A stretch of DNA of 64,000 bases from Agromyces fucosus (GTDB taxonomy: Bacteria; Actinomycetota; Actinomycetes; Actinomycetales; Microbacteriaceae): positions 1,178,001 through 1,242,000 of the forward strand of contig NZ_SDPO01000001.1 of NCBI RefSeq assembly GCF_004134865.1. Reading direction: 5' to 3'. Every line of letters begins with the position of its first letter. Position 1 is the first letter of the stretch. Below are positions 8,762 through 16,974 of the stretch, piece by piece. Below the pieces are notes generated by a model, which made no database searches, was not told where the DNA came from, and was given only the letters and a program-made list of their open reading frames with translations. The translations under genes were made by a program, and so were the position numbers.

Positions 8762-10923
8762 GCCGGGTCTGCTGCCTGGATCGCCGTGATGGCCACGGTG
8801 TTCACGATGTCCTGCACGAGCGCGCCGCGCGAGAGGTCGTTGATGGGCTTGCGCAGGCCCTGCAGCACGGGCCCGATCGCGACGGCGCCCGAGGAGCGCT
8901 GCACCGCCTTGTACGTGTTGTTGCCGGTGTTGAGGTCGGGGAAGATGAAGACCGTCGCCCGCCCCGCGACATCCGACTCGGGCAGCTTCGTGCGCGCAAC
9001 CGCGGCATCCGCTGCCGCGTCGTACTGGATCGGCCCCTCGACCGCGAGCTGCGGCGCGCGCTCGCGCACGAGCTCGGTCGCCCGGCGCACCTTGTCGACG
9101 TCGGCGCCCGAGCCGGACTCCCCCGTCGAGTACGAGAGCATCGCGATGCGCGGCTCGATGCCGAACTGCGCCGCGGTCGCGGCCGACGAGATCGCGATGT
9201 CGGCGAGCTGCTCGGCGGTCGGGTCGGGCACGATCGCGCAGTCGCCGTAGACGAGCACCCGGTCGGCGAGCGCCATCAGGAACACGCTCGAGACCACGTC
9301 GACCCCCGGACGCGTCTTGATGACCTCGAACGACGGCCGGATCGTGTGCGCCGTCGTGTGCGCGGCACCCGAGACCATGCCGTCGGCGAGTCCGAGCTCG
9401 ACCATCATCGTGCCGAAGTACGAGACGTCTTGCACGGTCTCCCGCGCCTGCTCGAGCGTGACGCCCTTGTGCGCGCGCCGCCGCTGGTACTCCTCGGCGA
9501 AGCGGGCGACGTGCACGAAGTCGTGGTTCGAGAGCACCTCGGCCTTCGAGATATCGAGGCCGAGGCCGATCGCCCGCGACCGCACCTCGATCTCCTCGCC
9601 GAGGATCGTGAGGTCGGCGACATCCCGGGCGAGCAGGGTCGCCGCGGCTCGCAGCACCCGGTCGTCGTACCCCTCGGGCAGCACGATGCGCTTGCGGGTC
9701 TGCCTCGCCCGCTCGAGCAGGTCGTACTCGAACATGAGGGGCGTCACGACCTCGGGCCGCGCGACCTCGAGCAGGTCGAGCAGCGCCTGGCCGTCGATGT
9801 GCTTCTCGAAGAGGGCGAGGGCGGTGTCGCGCTTGCGCTGCGACTCAGCGGCGAGCCGGCCGCGCGTGTGCGTGATCGCGAGCGCCGTGTCGTAGCTCGA
9901 GAGCTCGGTGCGAATGATCGGGAGCCCGGCCTTCAGGCCGTCGATGAGCCGCTCGACCTGCTCGGCGATCGGGATGCCGCCATTCAGCACGATGCCCGAC
10001 AGCGACGGGAACGTCGCGCTCGAGTGCGCGGTGAGCACGCCGAGCAGCACCTCGCTGCGGTCGCCGGGCACGACGACCACGGCGCCCTCGGTGAGGTGGT
10101 TGAGCACGTTCTCCATCGACATCGCCGCGACGATGACGCCGAGCGCCTCGCGGTTCAGGAGTTCGGGGTCGCCCGCGTGCAGCGTGCCGTCGACCGCCTC
10201 CATGATGGCGCGCATCGACGGCGCCACGAGGTACGGGTCTTCGGGAATCGCCCAGGTGGCGACGGATGTCTCTGCGCCGCGCCCGGCGGCGATCGAGGCG
10301 CTGTTCGGCCGCGCGGCCGACGCCACGGCGTCGACGATCTCGGGGAGTCGCTCGGGGTCGGCGCGATTCGCGACGATGCCGAGCAGGGTCGCGTGCTCGC
10401 GCTCGAGCTCCTCGACGGCGAGCTCGGTGAGCTGTGCGAGCTCTTCGGGGCTGCGGGCATCGGAGTAGCCGAGCCGCTCCGACCGGCTGCGCCCCTGCCC
10501 ATCGCCGACCCGGCCGCCGAGCACGAGCAGCACCGGGGCGCCGAGGTTCGCGGCGATGCGCGCGTTGTAGGCGAGTTCGGTGGGGCTGCCGACATCCGTG
10601 AAGTCGGAGCCGATGATGACGACCGCGTCGCACCTGTCTTCGACGGCCTTGAACCGGCTCACGATCGTCGCGAGCGCCCCCTCGGGGTCGGCGTGCACGT
10701 CGTCGTATCCCACGCCGACCGCGTCGTCGTAGGGGATCTGCACGACGCCCTCGTGGGCGAGCAGCAGCTCGAGCACGTAGTCGCGCTCGGCGGTCGATCG
10801 CGCGATGGGCCGGAACACGCCGACCCTGGTCGTGCGGTGGGTCAGGGTGTCGAGTGCGCCGAGCGCCACGGTCGACTTGCCCGTATTGCCCTCAGCCGAG
10901 CAGATGTAGATGCGGTGCGCCAC
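8758..10923 (-). CDS. pta: phosphate acetyltransferase, long form
   Basis: This 721-residue enzyme converts acetyl-CoA plus phosphate to acetyl phosphate. The N-terminal domain (about 1-230) is BioD/P-loop-like (ICSAEGNTGKSTVALG). A DRTGG domain occupies about 235-350, and the catalytic PTA_PTB domain spans about 395-715 (VLPEGYDDRVLRAA, SGAAHTTAHTIRPSFEVI, VFIFPDLNTGNNTYKAVQR). This is the long form found in many actinobacteria and enterobacteria. It lies upstream of ackA with a 4-base overlap. Its first 32 bases overlap the end of the upstream DUF998 gene on the same strand. Confidence 0.97.
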   Translation of the reverse strand: MAHRIYICSAEGNTGKSTVALGALDTLTHRTTRVGVFRPIARSTAERDYVLELLLAHEGVVQIPYDDAVGVGYDDVHADPEGALATIVSRFKAVEDRCDAVVIIGSDFTDVGSPTELAYNARIAANLGAPVLLVLGGRVGDGQGRSRSERLGYSDARSPEELAQLTELAVEELEREHATLLGIVANRADPERLPEIVDAVASAARPNSASIAAGRGAETSVATWAIPEDPYLVAPSMRAIMEAVDGTLHAGDPELLNREALGVIVAAMSMENVLNHLTEGAVVVVPGDRSEVLLGVLTAHSSATFPSLSGIVLNGGIPIAEQVERLIDGLKAGLPIIRTELSSYDTALAITHTRGRLAAESQRKRDTALALFEKHIDGQALLDLLEVARPEVVTPLMFEYDLLERARQTRKRIVLPEGYDDRVLRAAATLLARDVADLTILGEEIEVRSRAIGLGLDISKAEVLSNHDFVHVARFAEEYQRRRAHKGVTLEQARETVQDVSYFGTMMVELGLADGMVSGAAHTTAHTIRPSFEVIKTRPGVDVVSSVFLMALADRVLVYGDCAIVPDPTAEQLADIAISSAATAAQFGIEPRIAMLSYSTGESGSGADVDKVRRATELVRERAPQLAVEGPIQYDAAADAAVARTKLPESDVAGRATVFIFPDLNTGNNTYKAVQRSSGAVAIGPVLQGLRKPINDLSRGALVQDIVNTVAITAIQAADPA

Positions 10924-11659
10924 CCGTCCAGCCTATTGGGCGCGCGGCATGCGGGGTCTGGGAATCCGCCATCGATCGGCCGAGCACGGCTGCGGTCGTG
11001 ATGCGGTGCTGGGTCGCCAGCGACACGGCGGTCAGCCAGAGGAGCGCCGACGTCGTCGCGATGAGCTCGAGCCATCCGCCGAGCCCGGTGGCGACGCCCG
11101 CGAGCGAGAGGATGCCTCCCGCCGAGGCGGCCGCGATCACGAGCACGAGGCTCGGCACCGCGAGCACCGCGTAGACCCGGCCGAACCTGAGGGTCTGGAT
11201 GATCGCCACCCCGGCGAGCGCGAAGCCGAGCACCGCGGCCGTCGTGTGCACGAGGTCCTGCGGGGCGGCACCCGGCGAGAGCGGGATCGGGCAGCCGGTG
11301 CTGCACGGCACGGCCGCACCGACCCCGAACATCGCGCTCGCGGCGAGCAGGCTCGTGCTCACCGCCCACGCGCCGAACAGGCCGCGGCCGCTCCGCATGC
11401 CCCAGAGCCCGACGGCCGACGCCGCGCCGCCGAGCGCGACCATCGCGAGCGACACGTTGAAGGCGACCGACGTGATCTCCCCCGCAGCCCCCAGCCCGCT
11501 CACGTAGGTATTGCCCGGGAAGACGATGCGGGACGCCCACATCATGCCGAGGGCGAGCAGCACGAGCGCGGCGCCGCCCAGGCGGAGGGCCGCGGCAGCG
11601 GGGTGGCCGAGCCAGTTCGAAGCGGATGGGACATGGATGTCGGAGGAGGAGTGGGGCAC
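10892..11659 (-). CDS. DUF998 family integral membrane protein
   Basis: A protein of about 255 residues with six or so hydrophobic segments, including the conserved early region with N-x-x-S...GLGAAGE (residues about 45-60) and a CSTGC element in the extracellular loop, as in DUF998 proteins. The function of the family is not established. The GTG at 11659 follows GGAG closely; ATG 11695 and GTG 11668 are alternatives, so the exact start is uncertain. The stop lies 32 bases inside pta, so translation may be coupled to it, but a functional link is not evident. Confidence 0.7.
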   Translation of the reverse strand: MPHSSSDIHVPSASNWLGHPAAAALRLGGAALVLLALGMMWASRIVFPGNTYVSGLGAAGEITSVAFNVSLAMVALGGAASAVGLWGMRSGRGLFGAWAVSTSLLAASAMFGVGAAVPCSTGCPIPLSPGAAPQDLVHTTAAVLGFALAGVAIIQTLRFGRVYAVLAVPSLVLVIAAASAGGILSLAGVATGLGGWLELIATTSALLWLTAVSLATQHRITTAAVLGRSMADSQTPHAARPIGWTGGAPHLHLLG

Positions 11660-11870
11660 TGTCTCCACGCTAGGAAAGCGGGCGGACGAGCACATCGGCG
11701 GCAGGTGCCGACGACGTCGTACCACGGTGCGAACGTCGTGGTCGGGGCATCCGTCGAGCGGATGATCGGCGGCGTCCAGAACCCGAGCAGTATTCGCTTA
11801 TGCTGTTCGGGCACATCGACGTGCCGTGCCGTCTCCCCCAGCGGTGCGACCCGAACAGAGACACCCACCC
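11660..11870. promoter_or_regulatory. divergent intergenic region with inverted repeat upstream of the monooxygenase operon
   Basis: This 211-base gap separates the DUF998 gene from the monooxygenase operon. It contains the inverted repeat ACCACG-N10-CGTGGT at 11721-11742, preceded by GACGACGTCGT, a candidate operator. TATGCT at 11799-11804 is a possible -10 for the rightward operon, giving a leader of about 60 bases. No good -35 is visible. No coding gene is seen in the gap. Confidence 0.35.
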
Positions 11871-13304
11871 GTGAACAACATCGCCCTCATCGGAGCGGGC
11901 CCATCCGGCCTCGCCGGCGCGCGAGCGCTCAGCCGCGCCGGTATCCCCTTCGACGGATTCGAGGCCGGCCCCGACGTCGGCGGCCTCTGGAACATCGACA
12001 ACCCGCGCTCGACCATGTACGAGTCCGCGCACCTCATCTCGAGTCGCACGACGACCGAGTTCACCGAGTTCCCGATGGCCTCGACCGCCGACTACCCGAG
12101 CCACCGCGAACTGCTCGAGTACTTCCGCGCCTTCGCCGACGCGTTCGGCCTGCGCGAGCGGTTCCGCTTCGAGACGAGGGTGACGGATGTCTCGCCGCTC
12201 CCCGTTCCTGACGGCACGCCCGTTTCCGGCGCCGGCGCCGGCGCCGGCGCCGCCGCGCCGCGCTGGCGCGTCACCGCCGTCACCGCCGACGGCGAGACCA
12301 TCACGGGCGACTACTCGGGCGTGATCCTCGCGAACGGCACGCTCGCCGAGCCCAACGTGCCGGGCTTCGCCGGCGAGTTCACGGGCGAGATCATGCACAC
12401 GAGCGCGTACAAGTCGGCGAAGGTGTTCGACGGCAGGAGGGTGCTCATCATCGGCGCCGGCAACTCCGGGTGCGACATCGCGGTCGATGCGGTGCACCAC
12501 GCGGCATCCGTCGACCTGAGCGTGCGCCGCGGGTACTACTTCGTGCCCCGCTACCTGTTCGGCCGCCCGTCGGACACCCTGAACCAGGGGCGCCCGCTGC
12601 CCGCCCGCATCAAGCAGTTCATCGACACGCGAGTGCTCGAGGCGTTCACGGGCGACCCGGTGAAGTTCGGGTTCCCGAAGCCCGACTACAAGATCTACGA
12701 GTCGCACCCGATCGTGAACACGATGGTGCTGAACCACCTCGGCCAAGGCGACCTGCGGGTCGTGCCCGACATCGACCGGTTCGACGGGCGCACGGTGCAC
12801 TTCTCCGACGGGTCCTCGGGCGACTACGACCTCGTCATGCTCGCGACGGGCTACCACCTCGACTACCCCTTCGTCGAGCGCACGCACCTGAACTGGGAGG
12901 GCGCGTCGCCCTCGCTCTTCATGAACGTCTTCCCGCCCTCGTTCAACGGCCTCTTCGTGCTCGGCATGATCGAGGCGTCGGGCATCGGCTGGCAGGGTCG
13001 CTTCGAGCAGGCGGAGCTCATCGCCGCCTATCTCGCCGCCTCCGACGACGCCCCGGAGGCGGCCGCTCGGTTCCGGCAGCGAGCGGATGCCCCGTGGCCC
13101 GACCTCACCGGCGGCTACGACTACCTCGGTCTCGACCGCATGTCGTACTACGTCAACAAGGACGCCTACCGGCGCACCGTGAAGCGACTGCTCGGCACGC
13201 TGCCGCCGACCTCCGAGCGCGGCCCGCTCCTCCCCCACAGCCTCGTCGCAGCGACCGCGACGGCCACCGACACGACCATCCACACCGAGGGCGGCACCGC
13301 ATGA
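11871..13304 (+). CDS. flavin-containing monooxygenase (class B, FAD/NADPH)
   Basis: This 477-residue protein has the FAD Rossmann motif GAGPSG at residues 8-13, an FMO-like identifying sequence around FTGEIMHTSAY (170-180) and the NADPH Rossmann motif GAGNSG at 195-200. MLATGYHLDYP further on matches the FMO ATGY motif. Such enzymes insert oxygen at soft nucleophiles or carry out Baeyer-Villiger reactions. The GTG at 11871 is the likely start, with the Rossmann strand beginning at once. A low-complexity Gly-Ala stretch at 119-129 is encoded by a tandem hexamer. Downstream genes overlap by 4 bases, so this is a coupled operon with a BASS transporter and a dehydrogenase. The substrate is unknown. 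Confidence 0.88.
   Translation: MNNIALIGAGPSGLAGARALSRAGIPFDGFEAGPDVGGLWNIDNPRSTMYESAHLISSRTTTEFTEFPMASTADYPSHRELLEYFRAFADAFGLRERFRFETRVTDVSPLPVPDGTPVSGAGAGAGAAAPRWRVTAVTADGETITGDYSGVILANGTLAEPNVPGFAGEFTGEIMHTSAYKSAKVFDGRRVLIIGAGNSGCDIAVDAVHHAASVDLSVRRGYYFVPRYLFGRPSDTLNQGRPLPARIKQFIDTRVLEAFTGDPVKFGFPKPDYKIYESHPIVNTMVLNHLGQGDLRVVPDIDRFDGRTVHFSDGSSGDYDLVMLATGYHLDYPFVERTHLNWEGASPSLFMNVFPPSFNGLFVLGMIEASGIGWQGRFEQAELIAAYLAASDDAPEAAARFRQRADAPWPDLTGGYDYLGLDRMSYYVNKDAYRRTVKRLLGTLPPTSERGPLLPHSLVAATATATDTTIHTEGGTA
12228..12251 (+). repeat. tandem hexanucleotide repeat inside the monooxygenase gene
   Basis: Four perfect copies of GGCGCC lie in tandem and encode alternating Gly and Ala in a surface linker of the monooxygenase. 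Because the unit is 6 bases, slippage would change linker length without a frameshift. Confidence 0.8.
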
Positions 13305-14293
13305 ACATCGACGACGTCGTCCTGAACTTCACCCCGGGCTCGCTCATCGCACTGAACATCGTGCTCGGGCTCATCATGTTCGGCATCGCGCTCGACACGG
13401 CGCCGTCCGACTTCAAGGCCGTCGCCAAGGCGCCGAAGGCCATGATCATCGCGCTCGCGGCGCAGATCATCCTGCTGCCGGCCGTGACCTTCGGCCTGAC
13501 GCTGCTGCTCAACGTGCAGGCGTCGATCGCGCTCGGCATGATCCTCGTGGCGTGCTGCCCGCCCGGCAACATCTCGCAGGTGCTGACCTACCGTTCGGGC
13601 GGCAACGTGGCGCTCTCGGTGTCGATGACAGCCGTCTCGAACGTGATCTACATCTTCCTGCTGCCGATCAGCCTCGCGTTCTGGGGCGGCCTGCACCCGA
13701 CGGCGAGCAAGCTGGTGCACGAGGTGAGTCTCGACGGCTGGCAGATGCTGTTCGAGATCTTCCTGATCATCGGCGTGCCGTTCTTCGCCGGCCTCCTGAT
13801 CCGCGCCAAGCTGCCCCGCTTCGCGGCGAAGGTACAGCCCTACGCGCGCTGGGTCAGCCTCATCGGTCTCGTCGGCTTCATCGCGGCGGCGCTCATCGGC
13901 AACTGGGCGATCTTCATGGCGTTCATCGGCGTCGTGCTGCTCGCGGTGTTCCTGCACGACGCCGTGGCGCTCGGCCTCGGGTACGCGAGCGCGCGCATCG
14001 GCGGCCTCGGCGTGCGCGACCGCAAGGCCATCACCTTCGAGGTCGGCATCCGCAACGCCGGCCTCGGCCTCGGCCTCGTCTTCGCGTTCTTCGGCGGGCT
14101 CGGCGGCATGGCCGTCGTCGCCGGCTGGTGGGGCATCTGGGACATCGTCGCCGGCCTCACGGTCGCGACTCTCTGGGCACGGCACTCGAAGCGAGCGGAC
14201 CGCCGGTCGACTGCCGGTCGGTCGAGGAGCGAGCGAAGCGAGCGCATCGAGGCCACCGACCACGAGCCGACCGGCCGAGGAGTCGCCGAATGA
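13301..14293 (+). CDS. bile acid:sodium symporter (BASS) family transporter
   Basis: This 330-residue membrane protein has nine or ten hydrophobic segments. It carries the BASS hallmarks FGIALD at the end of the first helix and VACCPPGNISQVLTYRSGGN and FEVGIRNAGLG in the two crossover regions that bind Na+ and the substrate anion. The start ATG overlaps the monooxygenase stop (ATGA). The C-terminal 40 residues are hydrophilic and basic/acidic. Bacterial members carry bile acids, pantoate or other organic anions. In this operon it most likely imports, or possibly exports, the substrate or product of the flanking oxidoreductases. Confidence 0.9.
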   Translation: MNIDDVVLNFTPGSLIALNIVLGLIMFGIALDTAPSDFKAVAKAPKAMIIALAAQIILLPAVTFGLTLLLNVQASIALGMILVACCPPGNISQVLTYRSGGNVALSVSMTAVSNVIYIFLLPISLAFWGGLHPTASKLVHEVSLDGWQMLFEIFLIIGVPFFAGLLIRAKLPRFAAKVQPYARWVSLIGLVGFIAAALIGNWAIFMAFIGVVLLAVFLHDAVALGLGYASARIGGLGVRDRKAITFEVGIRNAGLGLGLVFAFFGGLGGMAVVAGWWGIWDIVAGLTVATLWARHSKRADRRSTAGRSRSERSERIEATDHEPTGRGVAE

Positions 14294-15258
14294 GGCGCGT
14301 ACTCGTCACCGGCGGCGCCGGGTTCCTCGGATCGAGCGCGGTGCGCGCCCTCGCGGGGCATCCCGACGTCCAGCTCGTCGTCGCCGGCGACGTGCGCACG
14401 CCCGCGCAACTTCCCGACGGCGTCGTGTTCGAGCCGTGCGACGTGACGGATGCCGCGAACGTCGCCGCGGTCGTGCGCGACCACCGCATCGACACGATCG
14501 TGCACCTCGCCGCGATCGTGAACCCCGGAGGCCTCAGCGAAGATGTGGAGTACCGCGTCGACGTCGAGGGCACGCGCAACGTGCTCGACGCCGCCGTCGC
14601 GTTCGGCGTGCGGCGCATCGTGGTCTCGTCGTCGGGCGCCGCCTACGGGTATCACGCCGACAACCCCGAGTGGCTCGTCGAGACCGACGGCATCCGCGGC
14701 AACGAGGAGTTCAGCTACTCGCGGCACAAGCGCCTCGTCGAGGAGATGCTCGCGGCCTACCGGGTCGCGCACCCGGCGCTCGGCCAGGTCGTGCTCCGCA
14801 TCGGCACGATCCTCGGCCCGTCGGTTGCGAACCAGATCACGGCGCTCTGGGACGGCCCGCGCATCCTCGCGATCCGCGGCTCCGACAGCCCGTTCGTCTT
14901 CGTCTGGGTCGACGACGTCGTCGGCGCGATCGTGCGCGGGGCGACCGGCGAGGTCACCGGTGCGTTCAACGTCGCGGGCGACGGCCGCATGACGGTCACC
15001 GAGATCGCCGCGGCCCTCGGCAAGCGCACGATCACGGTGTCGCCGTCGTTGCTCACCCTCGCGCTTCGCGTGGGCCACGCGACCCGGCTCACGGTGCACG
15101 GACCCGAGCGCGTCGGCTTCCTGCGATACCGGCCGGTGCTCGACAACACGCGCTTGAAGGCCGAACTCGGATACACGCCGTCGAAGACCAGCCGCGAGGC
15201 GTTCGACGCGTTCCTCGCCGCGCGGGCGGCCCGCGGCACCGAGGCATCCGCTCGCTGA
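14290..15258 (+). CDS. NAD-dependent epimerase/dehydratase family (extended SDR)
   Basis: This 322-residue extended short-chain dehydrogenase has the NAD motif GGAGFLG at 8-14, VHLAAIVNPGG, the catalytic YSRHK (Tyr and Lys) and FVWVDDV before the substrate domain. It resembles 3-beta-hydroxysteroid dehydrogenase/nucleotide sugar epimerase-type proteins; the sequence does not choose between them. It is third in the operon, overlapping the BASS gene by 4 bases. The partner transporter and monooxygenase make a steroid- or terpenoid-like lipophilic acid substrate plausible, but this is an inference. Its last 18 bases are part of a 41-base sequence duplicated just downstream. Confidence 0.87.
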   Translation: MRRVLVTGGAGFLGSSAVRALAGHPDVQLVVAGDVRTPAQLPDGVVFEPCDVTDAANVAAVVRDHRIDTIVHLAAIVNPGGLSEDVEYRVDVEGTRNVLDAAVAFGVRRIVVSSSGAAYGYHADNPEWLVETDGIRGNEEFSYSRHKRLVEEMLAAYRVAHPALGQVVLRIGTILGPSVANQITALWDGPRILAIRGSDSPFVFVWVDDVVGAIVRGATGEVTGAFNVAGDGRMTVTEIAAALGKRTITVSPSLLTLALRVGHATRLTVHGPERVGFLRYRPVLDNTRLKAELGYTPSKTSREAFDAFLAARAARGTEASAR

Positions 15259-15346
15259 ACCGGCCGCGGTCAAGACACCCGCTCGGGCCTTTCCGGCCAG
15301 CCTGGCCGAGGCATCCGCTCGCTGAACCGGCCGCGGTCAAGACACC
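15239..15346 (+). repeat. 41-base perfect direct repeat including the dehydrogenase stop codon
   Basis: Bases 15239-15279 and 15306-15346 are identical over 41 bases, offset by 67. The first copy contains the last codons and stop of the dehydrogenase gene; the second lies between that gene and the SRP RNA promoter. This looks like a local segmental duplication. The second copy ends 14 bases before the presumed -10 of the SRP RNA gene, so it may supply its upstream promoter sequence. Confidence 0.9.
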
Positions 15347-15360
15347 GGCCTGCGCTCGGG

Positions 15361-15366
15361 TAGACT
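15361..15366 (+). promoter_or_regulatory. putative -10 of the SRP RNA-tRNA-Ser transcription unit
   Basis: TAGACT lies about 5-10 bases upstream of the predicted 5' end of the SRP RNA, the right place for a sigma-70-type -10. The -35 is weak (GTCAAG around 15336-15341, spacing about 19), inside the second copy of the 41-base repeat. Confidence 0.5.
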
Positions 15367-15370
15367 GTCT

Positions 15371-15463
15371 CCGGCTCCTCACGTGGCGTCATCCAGGTCA
15401 ACTCCCCCAGGGCGGAAACGCAGCAAGGGCAGCCGGGCTCTGGCGGGTGCGTGGGGAGTCCCC
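15371..15463 (+). ncRNA. ffs: signal recognition particle RNA, small (4.5S-type) form
   Basis: The stretch contains the Ffh-binding apical domain: GGCGGAAACGCAGCAAGGGCAG at its core carries the GGAAAC tetraloop-type closing and the asymmetric AGCA loop of helix 8. The terminal arms (GGCTCCTCACG at 15373-15383 and CGTGGGGAGTC at about 15450-15460) pair, closing a single long hairpin of about 90 bases. CTCTGGCGGGTG on the 3' side is also typical of actinobacterial small SRP RNAs. It pairs with Ffh to target nascent membrane and secreted proteins. Ends are accurate only to a few bases. The tRNA-Ser begins 1-4 bases downstream. Confidence 0.88.
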
Positions 15464-15464
15464 G

Positions 15465-15549
15465 GGAGGATTCGCCTAGTGGCCTATGGCGCACGCTTGG
15501 AAAGCGTGTTGGGTGCAAGCCCTCGGGGGTTCGAATCCCCCATCCTCCG
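15465..15549 (+). tRNA. tRNA-Ser (anticodon GGA)
   Basis: The acceptor stem GGAGGAT/ATCCTCC (15465-15471 with 15542-15548) is perfect, with discriminator G15549. The anticodon arm CACGC-TTGGAAA-GCGTG puts anticodon GGA at 15499-15501. A long variable arm marks a class II (Ser) tRNA, and the T arm GGGGG-TTCGAAT-CCCCC is complete. CCA is not encoded. It reads UCC and UCU codons. It abuts the SRP RNA, so RNase P cleavage at its 5' end could also generate the SRP RNA 3' end. Confidence 0.97.
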
Positions 15550-15566
15550 CGGTAGATGAGTACGAG

Positions 15567-15592
15567 AACGGCCCCGATTCGTCGGGGCCGTT
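15567..15592 (+). terminator. intrinsic terminator after tRNA-Ser
   Basis: A perfect 11-base-pair stem, AACGGCCCCGA with TCGGGGCCGTT, closes a TTCG tetraloop and is followed by CGTCGTTT. It lies 17 bases after the tRNA and would end the SRP RNA-tRNA-Ser transcript. Confidence 0.85.
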
Positions 15593-15652
15593 CGTCGTTT
15601 CCGGCCCCGTGTCCTCATTAATGCGGAATGGTGCGATTCCGCCGCGACGCCC

Positions 15653-16273
15653 ATGATGAGAGGGATGTCAGCGGCGGCGATGGAACTGAGGAGTGGGGAC
15701 GCAGGGGGCTCCTCCATCGGAGCGGCGGCAGCAGGGGGCGACGGCCTCAGGGTATTCACCCTGAGGCCACGCCGCTCCCTCGGACGGAGCGTCGGATTGC
15801 CGCTCCTGGCACTCGCCCTACCGGTGCTCGCCGCCGAGATCTGGCTGATGGACTCGCACGACGCGTGGCCCGTCATGGCCGCCACCACCGCCGTCGTCAT
15901 AGCGGCGATCTTCGTCGCATGGGTCGGCTACCGCCGTGCGAACGCGTCGATCAGCCGCTACGGCATCGTCGAACGGGGCTTCTTCGGCGGTGTCTCGACC
16001 GTCGCGGCACGCGATGTCGCCGGAGTGCTGCGGGTGCACCTGTACCGGGCGAACAGTCTCGACACGACGCAGGAGCTCTTCGTGGTCGAACGCACCGGCC
16101 GCGGCGCGTTCCGGATGCGCGGCAGGTTCTGGGACGAGGCCACCATGGATCGGGTCGCCGAGGTGCTCGGCGTCGAGGAGACCGTCGGTTCGGAGCCGAT
16201 GACCCTCGCCGACCTGCGCGAGGCGAACCCGCGCCTGCTCTACTGGTTCGAGCGGCGTTCGCTCACTCGCTGA
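15653..16273 (+). CDS. small membrane protein with PH-like C-terminal domain, function unknown
   Basis: A protein of up to 206 residues. The N-terminal 30 residues are Ala/Gly-rich, followed by two hydrophobic helices (about 48-65 and 72-95) and a soluble domain starting with an ISRYGIVERG strand, which resembles the PH-like domain of bacterial two-helix membrane proteins. The C-terminal 30 residues (LADLREANPRLLYWFERR) look helical. Several in-frame ATGs compete: 15653, 15656, 15665 and 15680. AGAGGG is too near 15665 to be decisive. It overlaps the convergent GNAT gene by 11 bases. No function can be assigned. Confidence 0.7.
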   Translation: MMRGMSAAAMELRSGDAGGSSIGAAAAGGDGLRVFTLRPRRSLGRSVGLPLLALALPVLAAEIWLMDSHDAWPVMAATTAVVIAAIFVAWVGYRRANASISRYGIVERGFFGGVSTVAARDVAGVLRVHLYRANSLDTTQELFVVERTGRGAFRMRGRFWDEATMDRVAEVLGVEETVGSEPMTLADLREANPRLLYWFERRSLTR

Positions 16274-16919
16274 CGGCTGAGCCCGTTGCCGTCGCGTCGC
16301 TCGCGTCGGTCGTCGCGATGCCGAGCAGCGGCGAGCCCGTGCGACTCGACGGGAGCTCGTGGAATCCGAGCCGGTCGTAGAACGCCCTGGCCCCCGTGTT
16401 CGCAGCGTCCATGCCGAGGTGCACGGCCGGCACCCCGCGTGCGGCGAGTGCGTCTCGGAGGGTGTCGATGAGGCGACGGCCGAACCCGCGGCCCTGCAGC
16501 TCGGGCAGGAGGTCGATGTGCAGGTGCGCCGGGTACTCGGCGAGTTCGGCGATGAGCATGCGCTCGGGCGCCGTGCCGGCCTCGATGAGCTGCGCCTCGG
16601 TGAAGTCCGGTTCGTGGCCGGTCGGGGCGCCGGGCGACGGATGCCTCGTGGCGAACGCCGGCCCCCACTCGCGCTCCCACCACTCGACGAAGGCGGCGGT
16701 GTCGGCCACGCCGATCACGTAGCCGAGCACCCGATCGCCATCGGCGACGACGAACGCGAGCTCGGGCGCGTACTCGACGTAGGGCAGCGCGAACACCTCG
16801 GGCATCAGCGTGTCGTCGGAGTAGACGCCGGTGGCGTCACCGCCTCCGGCCGCCGTGAGCAGGCAGATCCGGGCGACCTGGTCGCGGTCGGCGGCACGGT
16901 AGGGACGGATCTCTGGCAC
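16263..16919 (-). CDS. GNAT family N-acetyltransferase
   Basis: This 218-residue protein has the acetyl-CoA binding signature LLPELQGRGFGRRLIDTL (Q/R-x-x-G-x-G/A) and a C-terminal NTGARAFYDRLGFHEL, typical of GNAT enzymes. The central region has a Trp/Pro-rich insertion (VEWWEREWGPAFATRHPS) seen in some actinobacterial members. The GTG at 16919 follows GAGG at a suitable distance; longer frames upstream lack a ribosome binding site. The acceptor substrate is unknown. It is convergent with the membrane protein gene and probably monocistronic. Confidence 0.85.
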   Translation of the reverse strand: MPEIRPYRAADRDQVARICLLTAAGGGDATGVYSDDTLMPEVFALPYVEYAPELAFVVADGDRVLGYVIGVADTAAFVEWWEREWGPAFATRHPSPGAPTGHEPDFTEAQLIEAGTAPERMLIAELAEYPAHLHIDLLPELQGRGFGRRLIDTLRDALAARGVPAVHLGMDAANTGARAFYDRLGFHELPSSRTGSPLLGIATTDASDATATGSAVSE

Positions 16920-16974
16920 GGGTCCATCCTCCCGCACGGCGGCCAACCGGCCGGTGCGCCCGGCGGGCATGCGA

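Noticed and set aside
15484..15900. Leftward 138-codon open frame across the tRNA-Ser and terminator
   Set aside because: It runs antisense through a tRNA and terminator and through the start of the PH-like membrane protein gene; no ribosome binding site or family.
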